Of a stretch of 39,195 nt of DNA, positions 31,747 to 39,195 are shown in pieces. The notes beneath the pieces are model-generated. The model did not search any database, had not been told where the DNA came from, and saw only the letters and a program-made list of their open reading frames with translations. Numbering within the stretch: the stretch's first letter is position 1; every line of letters begins with the position of its first letter. This DNA is from a virus: the IMG/VR virus record IMGVR_UViG_3300029448_006048, positions 1 through 39,195 of that record, one strand, 5' to 3'. A program made the translations under genes and the position numbers.

Positions 31747-32082
31747 ATGGCAAATTTTTTTAAAAATGCACAAGCATCAAGTGTAGGTACCACTGAAGTA
31801 AGTGTTTATACTACACCAAGCTCTACCACTGCAACTATTGTGGGACTTTCGTGTGCAAATATAACTTCTACAAGCCCTATTAAAGTAAGCATAAGAGTGA
31901 ATGATAATTCAGCAAGCTCTCATGCATATGTAGTAAAAGATGCGGAAATTTTTGAAGGCGGTACTCTTGTTGCCGTAGGTGGAGATCAGAAATTAGTACT
32001 AGAAGCAAGCGATATACTCAAAGTTATATCAGATACCAGTAGTTCAGTAGATGTTATACTATCGGTAATGGAGCAAACATAA
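31747..32082 (+). CDS. Small beta-sandwich structural protein
   Basis: This is a 111-residue protein: VGTTEVSVYTTPSSTTATIV, then SPIKVSIRVNDNSASSHAYV, EGGTLVAVGGDQKLVLEASD and DVILSVMEQT. This pattern recurs in small structural proteins in fibre regions of marine phages as I recall. The fold is probably a jelly-roll or Ig-like sandwich. It is placed directly before the large fibre gene and may bind or decorate it. Confidence 0.7.
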   Translation: MANFFKNAQASSVGTTEVSVYTTPSSTTATIVGLSCANITSTSPIKVSIRVNDNSASSHAYVVKDAEIFEGGTLVAVGGDQKLVLEASDILKVISDTSSSVDVILSVMEQT

Positions 32083-32083
32083 A

Positions 32084-35000
32084 ATGGCTTATATAGGTAA
32101 AAGACCAACAGATTCCTTTCCAATTAATAATGCAATTGTTAGTAGTCTTATTGCTGCAAACGCAGTAGGCTCATCAGAAATAGCTACTAATGCAGTATCA
32201 ACTTTACAAATAGCAGATAATGCAATAACAGCAGTAAAAATTGCTGAGAACATAATATCTACTAGAGAGTTAGCTGCAAATGGAATTACTTCAGCACAGA
32301 TAGCACAAAATAGTATTCTTACTAGACATATAGATGACGCACAAGTAACAGCAGATCAATTAGCTTCCGATGCAGTAATAACAGCAAAGATACTAGATGC
32401 TAATGTTACATCAGATAAAATAGCAAACAATGCTATTCTAACTCAACATATAGATGACAACCAAATAACAACAGACCAGATAGCAGATAATACTATTGCT
32501 ACAGCAAATATAGCCGACAACGCTGTAGACGGAACTAAGATAGCTTCTAATAGTATACTTACAAGACATATAGATGATGACCAAATAACTGGAGATCAAC
32601 TAGCAGATGCTATTGATGTAGTAACTTCTGTCGGAGTTGGTGGTGGCTCTACAAATGGTGTAGTCATTGAGCAAGGTGCAATTAAAATTAAAAATGGTGG
32701 TACACAGTCCTACATAGACTTATATTGTGAATCAAGTAATGCACATTATTTAAGAGTACAAGCACCAGCACATGGTAGCTTTAGTGGTAACCCAACAGTA
32801 ACTTTTCCAGCTACAGCAGGTACTATAGCTTTAACAAGTGACGTAATAGGTACAGAGGCAACACAAGATATTGTAGGAGCAATGTTCTCTAGCAATACAG
32901 AAACAGGCATAGCCGCAACTTATGAAGATGGAGATGGAACTATAGACCTAGTTATTGGTGATAACTCTATTGTAGCTTCCATGATTGCAGAAAATGTAAT
33001 CACTACTCGAGAACTAGCGGCTAATACTATTGCAACAGGTAATATAGCAGATAACGCAGTAGACTCAACAAAACTAGCACAAAATTCAATTTTAGCAAGA
33101 CATATACCTTCTGGTGGAATAACAGCAGACCATCTTGCAGCAACCTCAGTAACAGCAGCCTCTTATGGTTCTGCTACTGCAATTCCTACTTTCACAGTAG
33201 ACGCTGATGGAAGATTAACAGCAGCAGGTACTGCAGCTATAAGTTCAGCGCTAACAGTAGCTGCTGACTCAGGAAGCAATGATACAGTAACTATAGGAAC
33301 AGATACACTTACATTTGAAGGAACTGCTAATGAAATAGCAACAACCGTTTCAAATAATAAAATTAATGTAGCTTTACCAGACAATGTTGTTATTGGTGGA
33401 AACTTAACAGTTACAGGTAACTACACAGTAAATGGTACTACAAGTACTAACAATGTTACTAACATGGTTATAGCAGATAACCTTATCGAGCTAAACAACG
33501 GAGCAGGCTCAAATGCAAATGATAGCGGACTAGTAATAGAAAGAGGTAGCACAGGAGATAATGCTATCTTCATGTGGGATGAATCCGCAGATAAGTTCGT
33601 AGTAGGAACAACAACAGCAACAGGAACAAGTACTGGTAACTTAACAGTTACTACAGGAACTCTTGTAGCAAATGTAGAAGGTAATGTAACAGGTAACTTA
33701 ACAGGTACAGCTTCAGCAATCGCAGATAACTCTGTCACTTCAGCTAAGATAGTAAATGGCACTATTGTAGCAGCTGATATTGCAAATAATGCAATTTTAA
33801 CACAGCACATAGATGACAACCAGATAACAACAGATCAGATAGCTGCAAACACTATTGCAACAGGAAATATAGCAGACAATGCCGTAGACGGAACTAAAAT
33901 AGCGCAGAACTCAATACTTACCCGACATATTGATGACGCACAAGTAACAACAGATCAGCTTGGAGCAGACGCAGTTACAGCTGCTAAACTGGCTGATGAT
34001 GCAGTAGTTACAGCTAACATAGTAGACGCCAATGTGACAACAGCAAAAATAGCTGATGACGCAGTCACACTAGCTAAAATGGCAGGGCTTGCTCGTGGTA
34101 AAATAATAGTTGGAGATGCAAGTGGTAATCCAGTAGCTTTAGCATTAGGCTCTAGTGGCACAGTATTGAAATCAGACGGAACAGATTTAGCTTTTGCAGC
34201 AGATTCAGGACTAAGTACTGAACAAGTACAAGACATAGTTGGTGGCATGTTCAGTAGTAATACTGAAACAAATATAACAGCAACTTATCAAGATGCTGAT
34301 GGCACAATAGATTTAGTTGTTCCAAACACTTTAACAGGTGTTACAGAATTAGGTACACTAACAACTCTTACAGTTGATGATATAAAAATTAATGGTACAC
34401 AAATAGGACACACCTCAGATGAAGATGCAATGTCAATCGCATCAAATGGTGTTGTAACTTTTACTCAGATACCAGTCTTACCAGCTAATTCAATAGACTC
34501 AGATTTATATGTTGACGGAAGTATTGATACAGCTCATTACGCTGCTAACTCAATTACAGGAACTGCAATCGCTGATGATTTAGTACTTAGTGGTACTGGA
34601 GCACTTAGATTACCAGATGGAACAACAGCTCAGAGACCTACGGGTGCAGCAGGTATGTTCCGATATAATACTACTTTATCAAGATTTGAAGGGTATACAA
34701 GTGAATGGGGAGAAATAGGTGGAGCAGGCGCAAGTACATTTACAAGAAAAGAATTTACAGGAGATGGCAGTACAACAGCTTTTACACTAGACTCAGCTCC
34801 TTCAGATGAAAATGATTTAATAATATTTATTGAAGGTGTATACCAAAATCAAGACGCATACTCAGTAAGCGGAACAACTTTAACAATGGCCGACGCACCA
34901 GTAAGTGGTCGTGGTCTTGTAGTTTATCATGTAAGTGCAGCAGTAGCTGGAGCAGGCATGGCTGTCAATACAATGACAGGAGATAATAGTGATACTACTC

Positions 35001-37153
35001 TTACACTAGCCGTTGCACCAGGACATGTAAATAATGTACAAGTATTCTTTGATGGTGTATATCAAAAAGCTGATACATATAGTGTAAGTGGAACAACACT
35101 TACATTTGGAGTAGCGCCTCCAACAGGAGTACTAGTAGAAGCTAGAACTCACGCACAGACAGAAATTAACACATTCCCAGCAACAGGAATATCAGGACTA
35201 ACAGCCGTTACACCGGTAGCAGGCGACCACATGATGATTCTTGATGCTACAGATTCTGCACTTAAGAAAGCAGACGTAAAAGATATAATGGCAACAGCTG
35301 TAAGTATTACTTCAGCCGCAGACGCAGTTGCTATGACTTTTGACAGTTCAGAAAATGCTACATTTGCAGGCAATATTAGTTTAGCCGACAGTAAAAGAGC
35401 TAAGTTTGGTGCAGGCTCAGACTTACAGATTTATCATGATGGTTCTAATAGTCATATATATGATGCTGGAACAGGTGGATTACACATATCCACAAATCAA
35501 TTTAGAGTTTATAACAGTGCTACAGACGAATTAAGTATAACTGCAGCTGAAAATGGAGCTGTAGTTCTTTATTACGATAATTCTAAAAAGTTTGAAACAA
35601 CATCTTATGGTGTAGATATAACTGGTAGGCTTGTAACAACAAGTCATATTGATGCACCTGATGACGCAAGAATACGATTAGGGGATGGCGATGATTTACA
35701 GATTTATCATGATGGTTCTAATAGCTTTATTCAAGAGACAGGTACAGGAAATCTGTATATAGATGCAACAAGTTCAATTATATTTAGGGATTATGGCTCT
35801 GCTGAAGAAATGGCTAAATTTATTAATGATGGAGCAGTACAACTTTATTATGATAATACTTTAAAATTCTTAACATCTAGTACAGGGATTAATTTACCTG
35901 TTGATGGTGACAAGATTCAATTTGGTGCTAACAGCGAAGTACAATTAGTCCACGAACATGATGTAGGTTTGAGTTTAAATGGTGGTGGTGCTTTAATCCT
36001 AGCTGATAACAACACGGATGATACTAATAAAACATCTTATCTTGTAGCACGACAATATGATTCTGGAACAGAAACAGAAGGTTTCTTAACAATACAAACT
36101 TTTGGAAATTCATCAAGTAATAGAATAGACATAGGTGGAGGTACTTCACAACGCAATGCTTCTACTGCAATAGACTTCTATACTGCCGCAAATACTACAA
36201 CACGAACAGGTACAAAACGTTTAGGCATCGATAGCAGTGGTATAACAGTAACAGGAGAAGTAGCAGCTACTAGTTTAGATATATCTGGAGATGTAGATAT
36301 AGACGGAACATTAGAAGCTGATGCTATAACAGTAAATGGTGCTACTCTAGCTGAGACTATATCAGATACAGTCGGAGCAATGGTAACAAGTAATACTGAA
36401 ACTGGTATTACAGTAGCTTATCAAGATGCGGATAATACTTTAGACTTTACTATTGGAACACTTAACCAAGATACTACAGGTACAGCAGCTACAGTAACAG
36501 GAGCAGCTCAATCAGCTATAACAAGTTTAGGTACTTTAACTACTCTTACAGTAGACGACATAACTATTAACGGTTCTACTATATCTGATGGTGCGGATTT
36601 AACACTTGATCTTGGTGGAGATTTAATTGTTGATGTTGACGGAGATAATATTTGGTTTGATGCAGCAGGAACAAGATTCTTGTCAATTTCACAAGTTTCT
36701 TCAGATGTTTATATTGGTTCAGAAGTACAGGATAAAGATATAATATTTAGAGGTAACGATGGCGGTTCAACCATCACTGCTCTAACACTTGATATGTCTA
36801 ACCATGGACAAGCTATAGTAGAAAAGTCAGCAAGGATCAAACAAGTAGCTTTAACTTCATCAAGTAATGCAGTAGCATGGGATGCCGCCGCAGCAGCAAA
36901 TGCATATCATGTTACAACAGAAAATACAACATTCTCTGCACCAAGTAATGCAGTAGAAGGAGCAATCATACAAGTAGAACTAGCACAGGGCGGAACAGCA
37001 AGAACAATAGCGTGGAATACAGTCTTTGAATTTGCGGCAAGTACAGCACCAACTGTAACTGCTACAGCAAACAAAACAGATATTTTTACATTTAGATATA
37101 ACGGTAGCGTCTGGCAAGAAATAGGCAGAGTCCAAAACCTAGCACAGACCTAA
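32084..37153 (+). CDS. Giant repetitive tail fibre, 1689 residues
   Basis: The N-terminal YIGKRPTDSFPINNAIVSSL is an attachment-type start. Residues about 25-185 and 550-665 are ladder repeats of about 12-17 residues with the theme IADNAI-x-KIA-x-NSILTRHIDD-x-QIT, which should build an elongated trimeric shaft. Three copies of an SNTETGI-YxDxDGTIDL module occur near residues 263-295, 717-750 and 1427-1460. Around 915-1010 lie two EFTGDGSTTAF-type beta domains. Near 1115-1235 are two LQIYHDGSNS domains, a cyanophage-fibre hallmark. The C-terminus (AFSAPSNAVEGAIIQVELAQ region) ends as a small beta cap. No cleavage peptidase or sugar-degrading domain was recognised. It would serve as the main host-contact fibre. 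Confidence 0.87.
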   Translation: MAYIGKRPTDSFPINNAIVSSLIAANAVGSSEIATNAVSTLQIADNAITAVKIAENIISTRELAANGITSAQIAQNSILTRHIDDAQVTADQLASDAVITAKILDANVTSDKIANNAILTQHIDDNQITTDQIADNTIATANIADNAVDGTKIASNSILTRHIDDDQITGDQLADAIDVVTSVGVGGGSTNGVVIEQGAIKIKNGGTQSYIDLYCESSNAHYLRVQAPAHGSFSGNPTVTFPATAGTIALTSDVIGTEATQDIVGAMFSSNTETGIAATYEDGDGTIDLVIGDNSIVASMIAENVITTRELAANTIATGNIADNAVDSTKLAQNSILARHIPSGGITADHLAATSVTAASYGSATAIPTFTVDADGRLTAAGTAAISSALTVAADSGSNDTVTIGTDTLTFEGTANEIATTVSNNKINVALPDNVVIGGNLTVTGNYTVNGTTSTNNVTNMVIADNLIELNNGAGSNANDSGLVIERGSTGDNAIFMWDESADKFVVGTTTATGTSTGNLTVTTGTLVANVEGNVTGNLTGTASAIADNSVTSAKIVNGTIVAADIANNAILTQHIDDNQITTDQIAANTIATGNIADNAVDGTKIAQNSILTRHIDDAQVTTDQLGADAVTAAKLADDAVVTANIVDANVTTAKIADDAVTLAKMAGLARGKIIVGDASGNPVALALGSSGTVLKSDGTDLAFAADSGLSTEQVQDIVGGMFSSNTETNITATYQDADGTIDLVVPNTLTGVTELGTLTTLTVDDIKINGTQIGHTSDEDAMSIASNGVVTFTQIPVLPANSIDSDLYVDGSIDTAHYAANSITGTAIADDLVLSGTGALRLPDGTTAQRPTGAAGMFRYNTTLSRFEGYTSEWGEIGGAGASTFTRKEFTGDGSTTAFTLDSAPSDENDLIIFIEGVYQNQDAYSVSGTTLTMADAPVSGRGLVVYHVSAAVAGAGMAVNTMTGDNSDTTLTLAVAPGHVNNVQVFFDGVYQKADTYSVSGTTLTFGVAPPTGVLVEARTHAQTEINTFPATGISGLTAVTPVAGDHMMILDATDSALKKADVKDIMATAVSITSAADAVAMTFDSSENATFAGNISLADSKRAKFGAGSDLQIYHDGSNSHIYDAGTGGLHISTNQFRVYNSATDELSITAAENGAVVLYYDNSKKFETTSYGVDITGRLVTTSHIDAPDDARIRLGDGDDLQIYHDGSNSFIQETGTGNLYIDATSSIIFRDYGSAEEMAKFINDGAVQLYYDNTLKFLTSSTGINLPVDGDKIQFGANSEVQLVHEHDVGLSLNGGGALILADNNTDDTNKTSYLVARQYDSGTETEGFLTIQTFGNSSSNRIDIGGGTSQRNASTAIDFYTAANTTTRTGTKRLGIDSSGITVTGEVAATSLDISGDVDIDGTLEADAITVNGATLAETISDTVGAMVTSNTETGITVAYQDADNTLDFTIGTLNQDTTGTAATVTGAAQSAITSLGTLTTLTVDDITINGSTISDGADLTLDLGGDLIVDVDGDNIWFDAAGTRFLSISQVSSDVYIGSEVQDKDIIFRGNDGGSTITALTLDMSNHGQAIVEKSARIKQVALTSSSNAVAWDAAAAANAYHVTTENTTFSAPSNAVEGAIIQVELAQGGTARTIAWNTVFEFAASTAPTVTATANKTDIFTFRYNGSVWQEIGRVQNLAQT
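32161..32619 (+). repeat. First ladder-repeat block of the giant fibre
   Basis: Imperfect in-frame units coding NAI/NSI, then a T-x-HIDD-x-Q(I/V)T or KIA-x-N core. HIDD occurs three times in this block. Protein similarity between units exceeds DNA similarity because third codon positions vary. Confidence 0.8.
33727..34077 (+). repeat. Second ladder-repeat block of the giant fibre
   Basis: This repeats the first block after about 1.3 kb, including the 17-residue stretch ILTQHIDDNQITTDQIA at 33794-33844, identical in protein to 32435-32485 but with seven synonymous base changes. It ends with A-rich units (DDAVVTANIVDANVTTAKI). Confidence 0.8.
35423..35724 (+). repeat. Exact 29-base direct repeat inside duplicated LQIYHDGSNS domain
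   Basis: The 29 bases at 35423-35451 recur identically at 35696-35724, an offset of 273 bases (91 codons). They encode the core LQIYHDGSNS plus flanking bases of two successive copies of one fibre domain. Confidence 0.85.
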
Positions 37154-37154
37154 C

Positions 37155-38606
37155 ATGGAAAGCCTGCAGAGAGTTGCGAACAGAGGAAGTATATCTACTG
37201 GGTATGATGTAGATAACTCTGTAAAACTTGAAGCTGATAACACTGAATTTTTTATTAGAACAGTATCAAGTGCAGGAAGTAGAACTACAGGCACTATAAG
37301 TTTATGGCTTAAAAGAACAGAGCTAAGCACACTACAATATGTTTTTGAAATGGGTAATGTAGACAATGACAATGGTAGAACATTTGCTCGGTTTCAAACA
37401 GATGATACATTAAGGATTGCAGGTGGCTCTACTCTTTGGCTTAACACCAATAGAGTTTTTAGAGATACATATGCTTGGTATCATATAGTCGTAGCTATAG
37501 ATACAACAAGTGGAACGGCAGATAATAGAATAAGAGTTTATGTAAATGGAGTAGAAGAAACATCTTTTAGCACTAGAAACAACCCAAGTCAAAACGATGT
37601 TATGGGAACAAATTTTGGTAAACAAACTATTGGATTTAGTGAAGTAGATCAGACTGGTGGTTTTTGTGGTTATATGTGCGAGGTAGTAATTCAAGATGGA
37701 GTAGCATCAGCACCTACAGAGTTTGGTGAGTTTGATGAAGATAGTAATATATGGAAACCTAAAGATGCTAGTGGTGCAACCATGGGAACTAATGGCAGTT
37801 ATTTAAAGTTTGAAAATGCCGCAAGCATGGGTGCTGCAACAGCAGGTAATGCTTTATCAGTGCAAAATGTAAATCAAGTTGATCAAGCAACTGACACACC
37901 TACAAATAACTTTCCCATACTTGTGCCCATGTATATAACAACAGCTAATAGTACCTTGAGTGAAGGAGGATTAAAATGGGATATAAATATGCCAAGTGGT
38001 AGTGCTTTTAATCCAAATACCTCAGCAATGTCAAGTTTTCAAGTATCGGGAACAAACGGAGGGAAGTGGTATATAGAGTCAAAAATAACAAATAATGAAA
38101 GAGGATTTTCAGGCATCATATCTTCACTAGCATTGTTACAACAAACTGTAGACCCCACAGAATTTGTATATTGGGATTACTATAATGGATGGATTGGTTC
38201 TAGTTTAATTTCGACGGAAACAAACCCTCCTGGTGTAGCAGTAAATGATATAGTTGGAATTGCATTAGACTGTGACAATCAAAGAGTCACTTTCTCAAAG
38301 AACGGCGGATGGCTAGTAGCAAATGGAGATATGACAGGTACTTCTCCTTCAGATTGGAGATGGGATTGGACAAGTGATGCAAACTTTTTAGATCATCCAA
38401 ATTGTAATGGAAATATTGCATTTTGGTGTGGAATACAAACAGATTCTAACACTTTCAGACCAATACATCTAGTAAACTTTGGAGGTTATTCTCCTTATAC
38501 AATTTCGAGTGGAAACTCAGATGAAAACGGATATGGTAATTTTGAATATGCAGTACCGAGCGGATTTTACGCTCTATGTACAAAGAATTTAGCGGAGTAC
38601 GGATAA
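37155..38606 (+). CDS. LamG + SPRY-like adhesin, 483 residues
   Basis: Residues about 45-190 form a LamG/concanavalin-like domain (TGTISLWLKRTELSTLQYVF, then YAWYHIVVAIDTTSGTADN and RIRVYVNGVEET). Residues about 305-470 look like a SPRY/B30.2-type sandwich (KWYIESKI, then VNDIVGIALDCDNQRVTFSK with NGGW). Both folds commonly bind sugars or proteins, so this is a probable receptor-binding fibre tip. It starts one base after the stop of the giant fibre and ends just before another adhesin gene. The LamG call is firm; SPRY is likely, from the core motif GIALDCDNQRVTFSKNGG. Confidence 0.8.
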   Translation: MESLQRVANRGSISTGYDVDNSVKLEADNTEFFIRTVSSAGSRTTGTISLWLKRTELSTLQYVFEMGNVDNDNGRTFARFQTDDTLRIAGGSTLWLNTNRVFRDTYAWYHIVVAIDTTSGTADNRIRVYVNGVEETSFSTRNNPSQNDVMGTNFGKQTIGFSEVDQTGGFCGYMCEVVIQDGVASAPTEFGEFDEDSNIWKPKDASGATMGTNGSYLKFENAASMGAATAGNALSVQNVNQVDQATDTPTNNFPILVPMYITTANSTLSEGGLKWDINMPSGSAFNPNTSAMSSFQVSGTNGGKWYIESKITNNERGFSGIISSLALLQQTVDPTEFVYWDYYNGWIGSSLISTETNPPGVAVNDIVGIALDCDNQRVTFSKNGGWLVANGDMTGTSPSDWRWDWTSDANFLDHPNCNGNIAFWCGIQTDSNTFRPIHLVNFGGYSPYTISSGNSDENGYGNFEYAVPSGFYALCTKNLAEYG

Positions 38607-39195
38607 ATGGCTTACACAAATATAGATAACCCACAAGAATATTTTCAAACTTTTGACTACACAGGAAATGGTTCTACATCTTCAGGAATTACACGAACAT
38701 TTGACGGAAGTGTAAATTTAAAACCAGGACTTATGTATCACTTTAAATTTGCAGGTGGCGGAAACTATCAGAATATTATGGAAAATGAATACACGGGAGC
38801 AGGTACTCACTGGTTAGCTTCTAGTGGCGATTCTGTAGCGAATGATGGTCTATGTGCATCTTTTGATACTGACGGGTTTACTCATGCTACAAATAACCTG
38901 GGTGGTTATTATCATAATGAAAACAATAGTCAATATGGAATCTGGGCTTGGAAAGATATGGATGCCTCTAATGCATCAAATACAAATGGTACTATAACTT
39001 CAACTGTTCGTGCTGATACTACTATGGGATTAAGCTATGTGAATTGGACAGGTACTTCAGCAGATGGAACACTCGGACATGGACTAGGAACATTACCAGA
39101 TGCAATATGGATGTATCCAATACAAGTTGCAGCAAACAATGGTAATACTCAAAGACCACAATGGTGGAGAGGAAACTCTTGGAATCATGTATTTA
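38607..39195 (+). CDS. Fibre/adhesin protein, C-terminus beyond window (DUF7483-like)
   Basis: The ATG directly follows the previous stop. The frame is open for 196 codons to the window end. It starts MAYTNIDNPQEYFQTFDYTG, a form of the IDDPSAYFQT-type start common in marine phage adhesins as I recall them. Later it has NWTGTSADGTLGHGLGTLPD, which resembles the WTG-x-GHGLG repeat unit of that family (DUF7483-like; name from memory). A TFDGSVNLKPGLMYHF-type strand block follows the start. It is probably another host-binding protein. Confidence 0.75.
   Translation, partial: MAYTNIDNPQEYFQTFDYTGNGSTSSGITRTFDGSVNLKPGLMYHFKFAGGGNYQNIMENEYTGAGTHWLASSGDSVANDGLCASFDTDGFTHATNNLGGYYHNENNSQYGIWAWKDMDASNASNTNGTITSTVRADTTMGLSYVNWTGTSADGTLGHGLGTLPDAIWMYPIQVAANNGNTQRPQWWRGNSWNHVF

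Overview
The window is a continuous piece of an AT-rich tailed double-stranded DNA phage genome, and every supportable gene lies on the + strand. It encodes a complete HK97-type head and a long non-contractile tail: large terminase, HNH nuclease, portal, protease-capsid, connector, tail terminator, tube proteins, tail chaperones, a 1562-residue tape measure and a tip protein. No sheath or baseplate wedge set is visible, so a siphovirus morphology is inferred. The host should be Gram-negative, because the phage carries lipoproteins of o-spanin type and an outer-membrane barrel protein. Several small proteins and fibre modules resemble those I know from marine phages (cyanophages, pelagiphages, uncultured ocean siphoviruses), so a marine proteobacterial host is likely but not proven. 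No integrase, repressor, tRNA or CRISPR array is seen.

Layout. Positions 1-4.8 kb hold about twenty tightly packed small genes. They include an inner-membrane coiled-coil/lipoprotein pair (81-661), a holin-like protein (756), a TorF/Gcw_chp-family porin (1026), a full IscU iron-sulfur scaffold (1631), a second membrane/lipoprotein overlapping pair that is a strong spanin candidate (2628-3318), a Cys-rich mini-protein, a two-helix membrane protein, three overlapping very basic proteins and an EF-hand-like peptide. Positions 4.8-10.1 kb are packaging and head: TerL, HNH, portal and a protease-scaffold-capsid fusion of 686 residues with a strong internal translation start, followed by an intrinsic terminator. 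Positions 10.1-27.5 kb are connector and tail: connector, neck protein, tail terminator, two tube-like proteins, two chaperone frames, tape measure, distal tail protein and a 1978-residue tip protein with collagen-like tracts. Positions 27.5-29.5 kb hold three tandem paralogues and two small tail proteins. Positions 29.6-39.2 kb are a fibre/adhesin module, including a 1689-residue repetitive fibre and a LamG+SPRY-like protein; the last gene runs off the window.

Regulation. Three near-identical promoters with perfect -35 (TTGACA), 17-nt spacer, extended -10 TG and perfect -10 (TATAAT) precede the holin/porin/IscU block, the HNH/portal/capsid block and the fibre block. Most other genes are joined by 1-4 nt overlaps or short gaps, so long co-transcribed units read by host sigma-70-type RNA polymerase are expected. 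The one clear terminator lies just after the capsid gene.

Most notable: a phage IscU with all ligand residues and the chaperone-binding motif, placed next to an outer-membrane porin under a super-consensus promoter; the capsid fusion with an internal start; a probable +1/-2 recoding site in the tail chaperones; an inserted two-repeat domain in the tube protein; and the tandem paralogues that share only an N-terminal tag.
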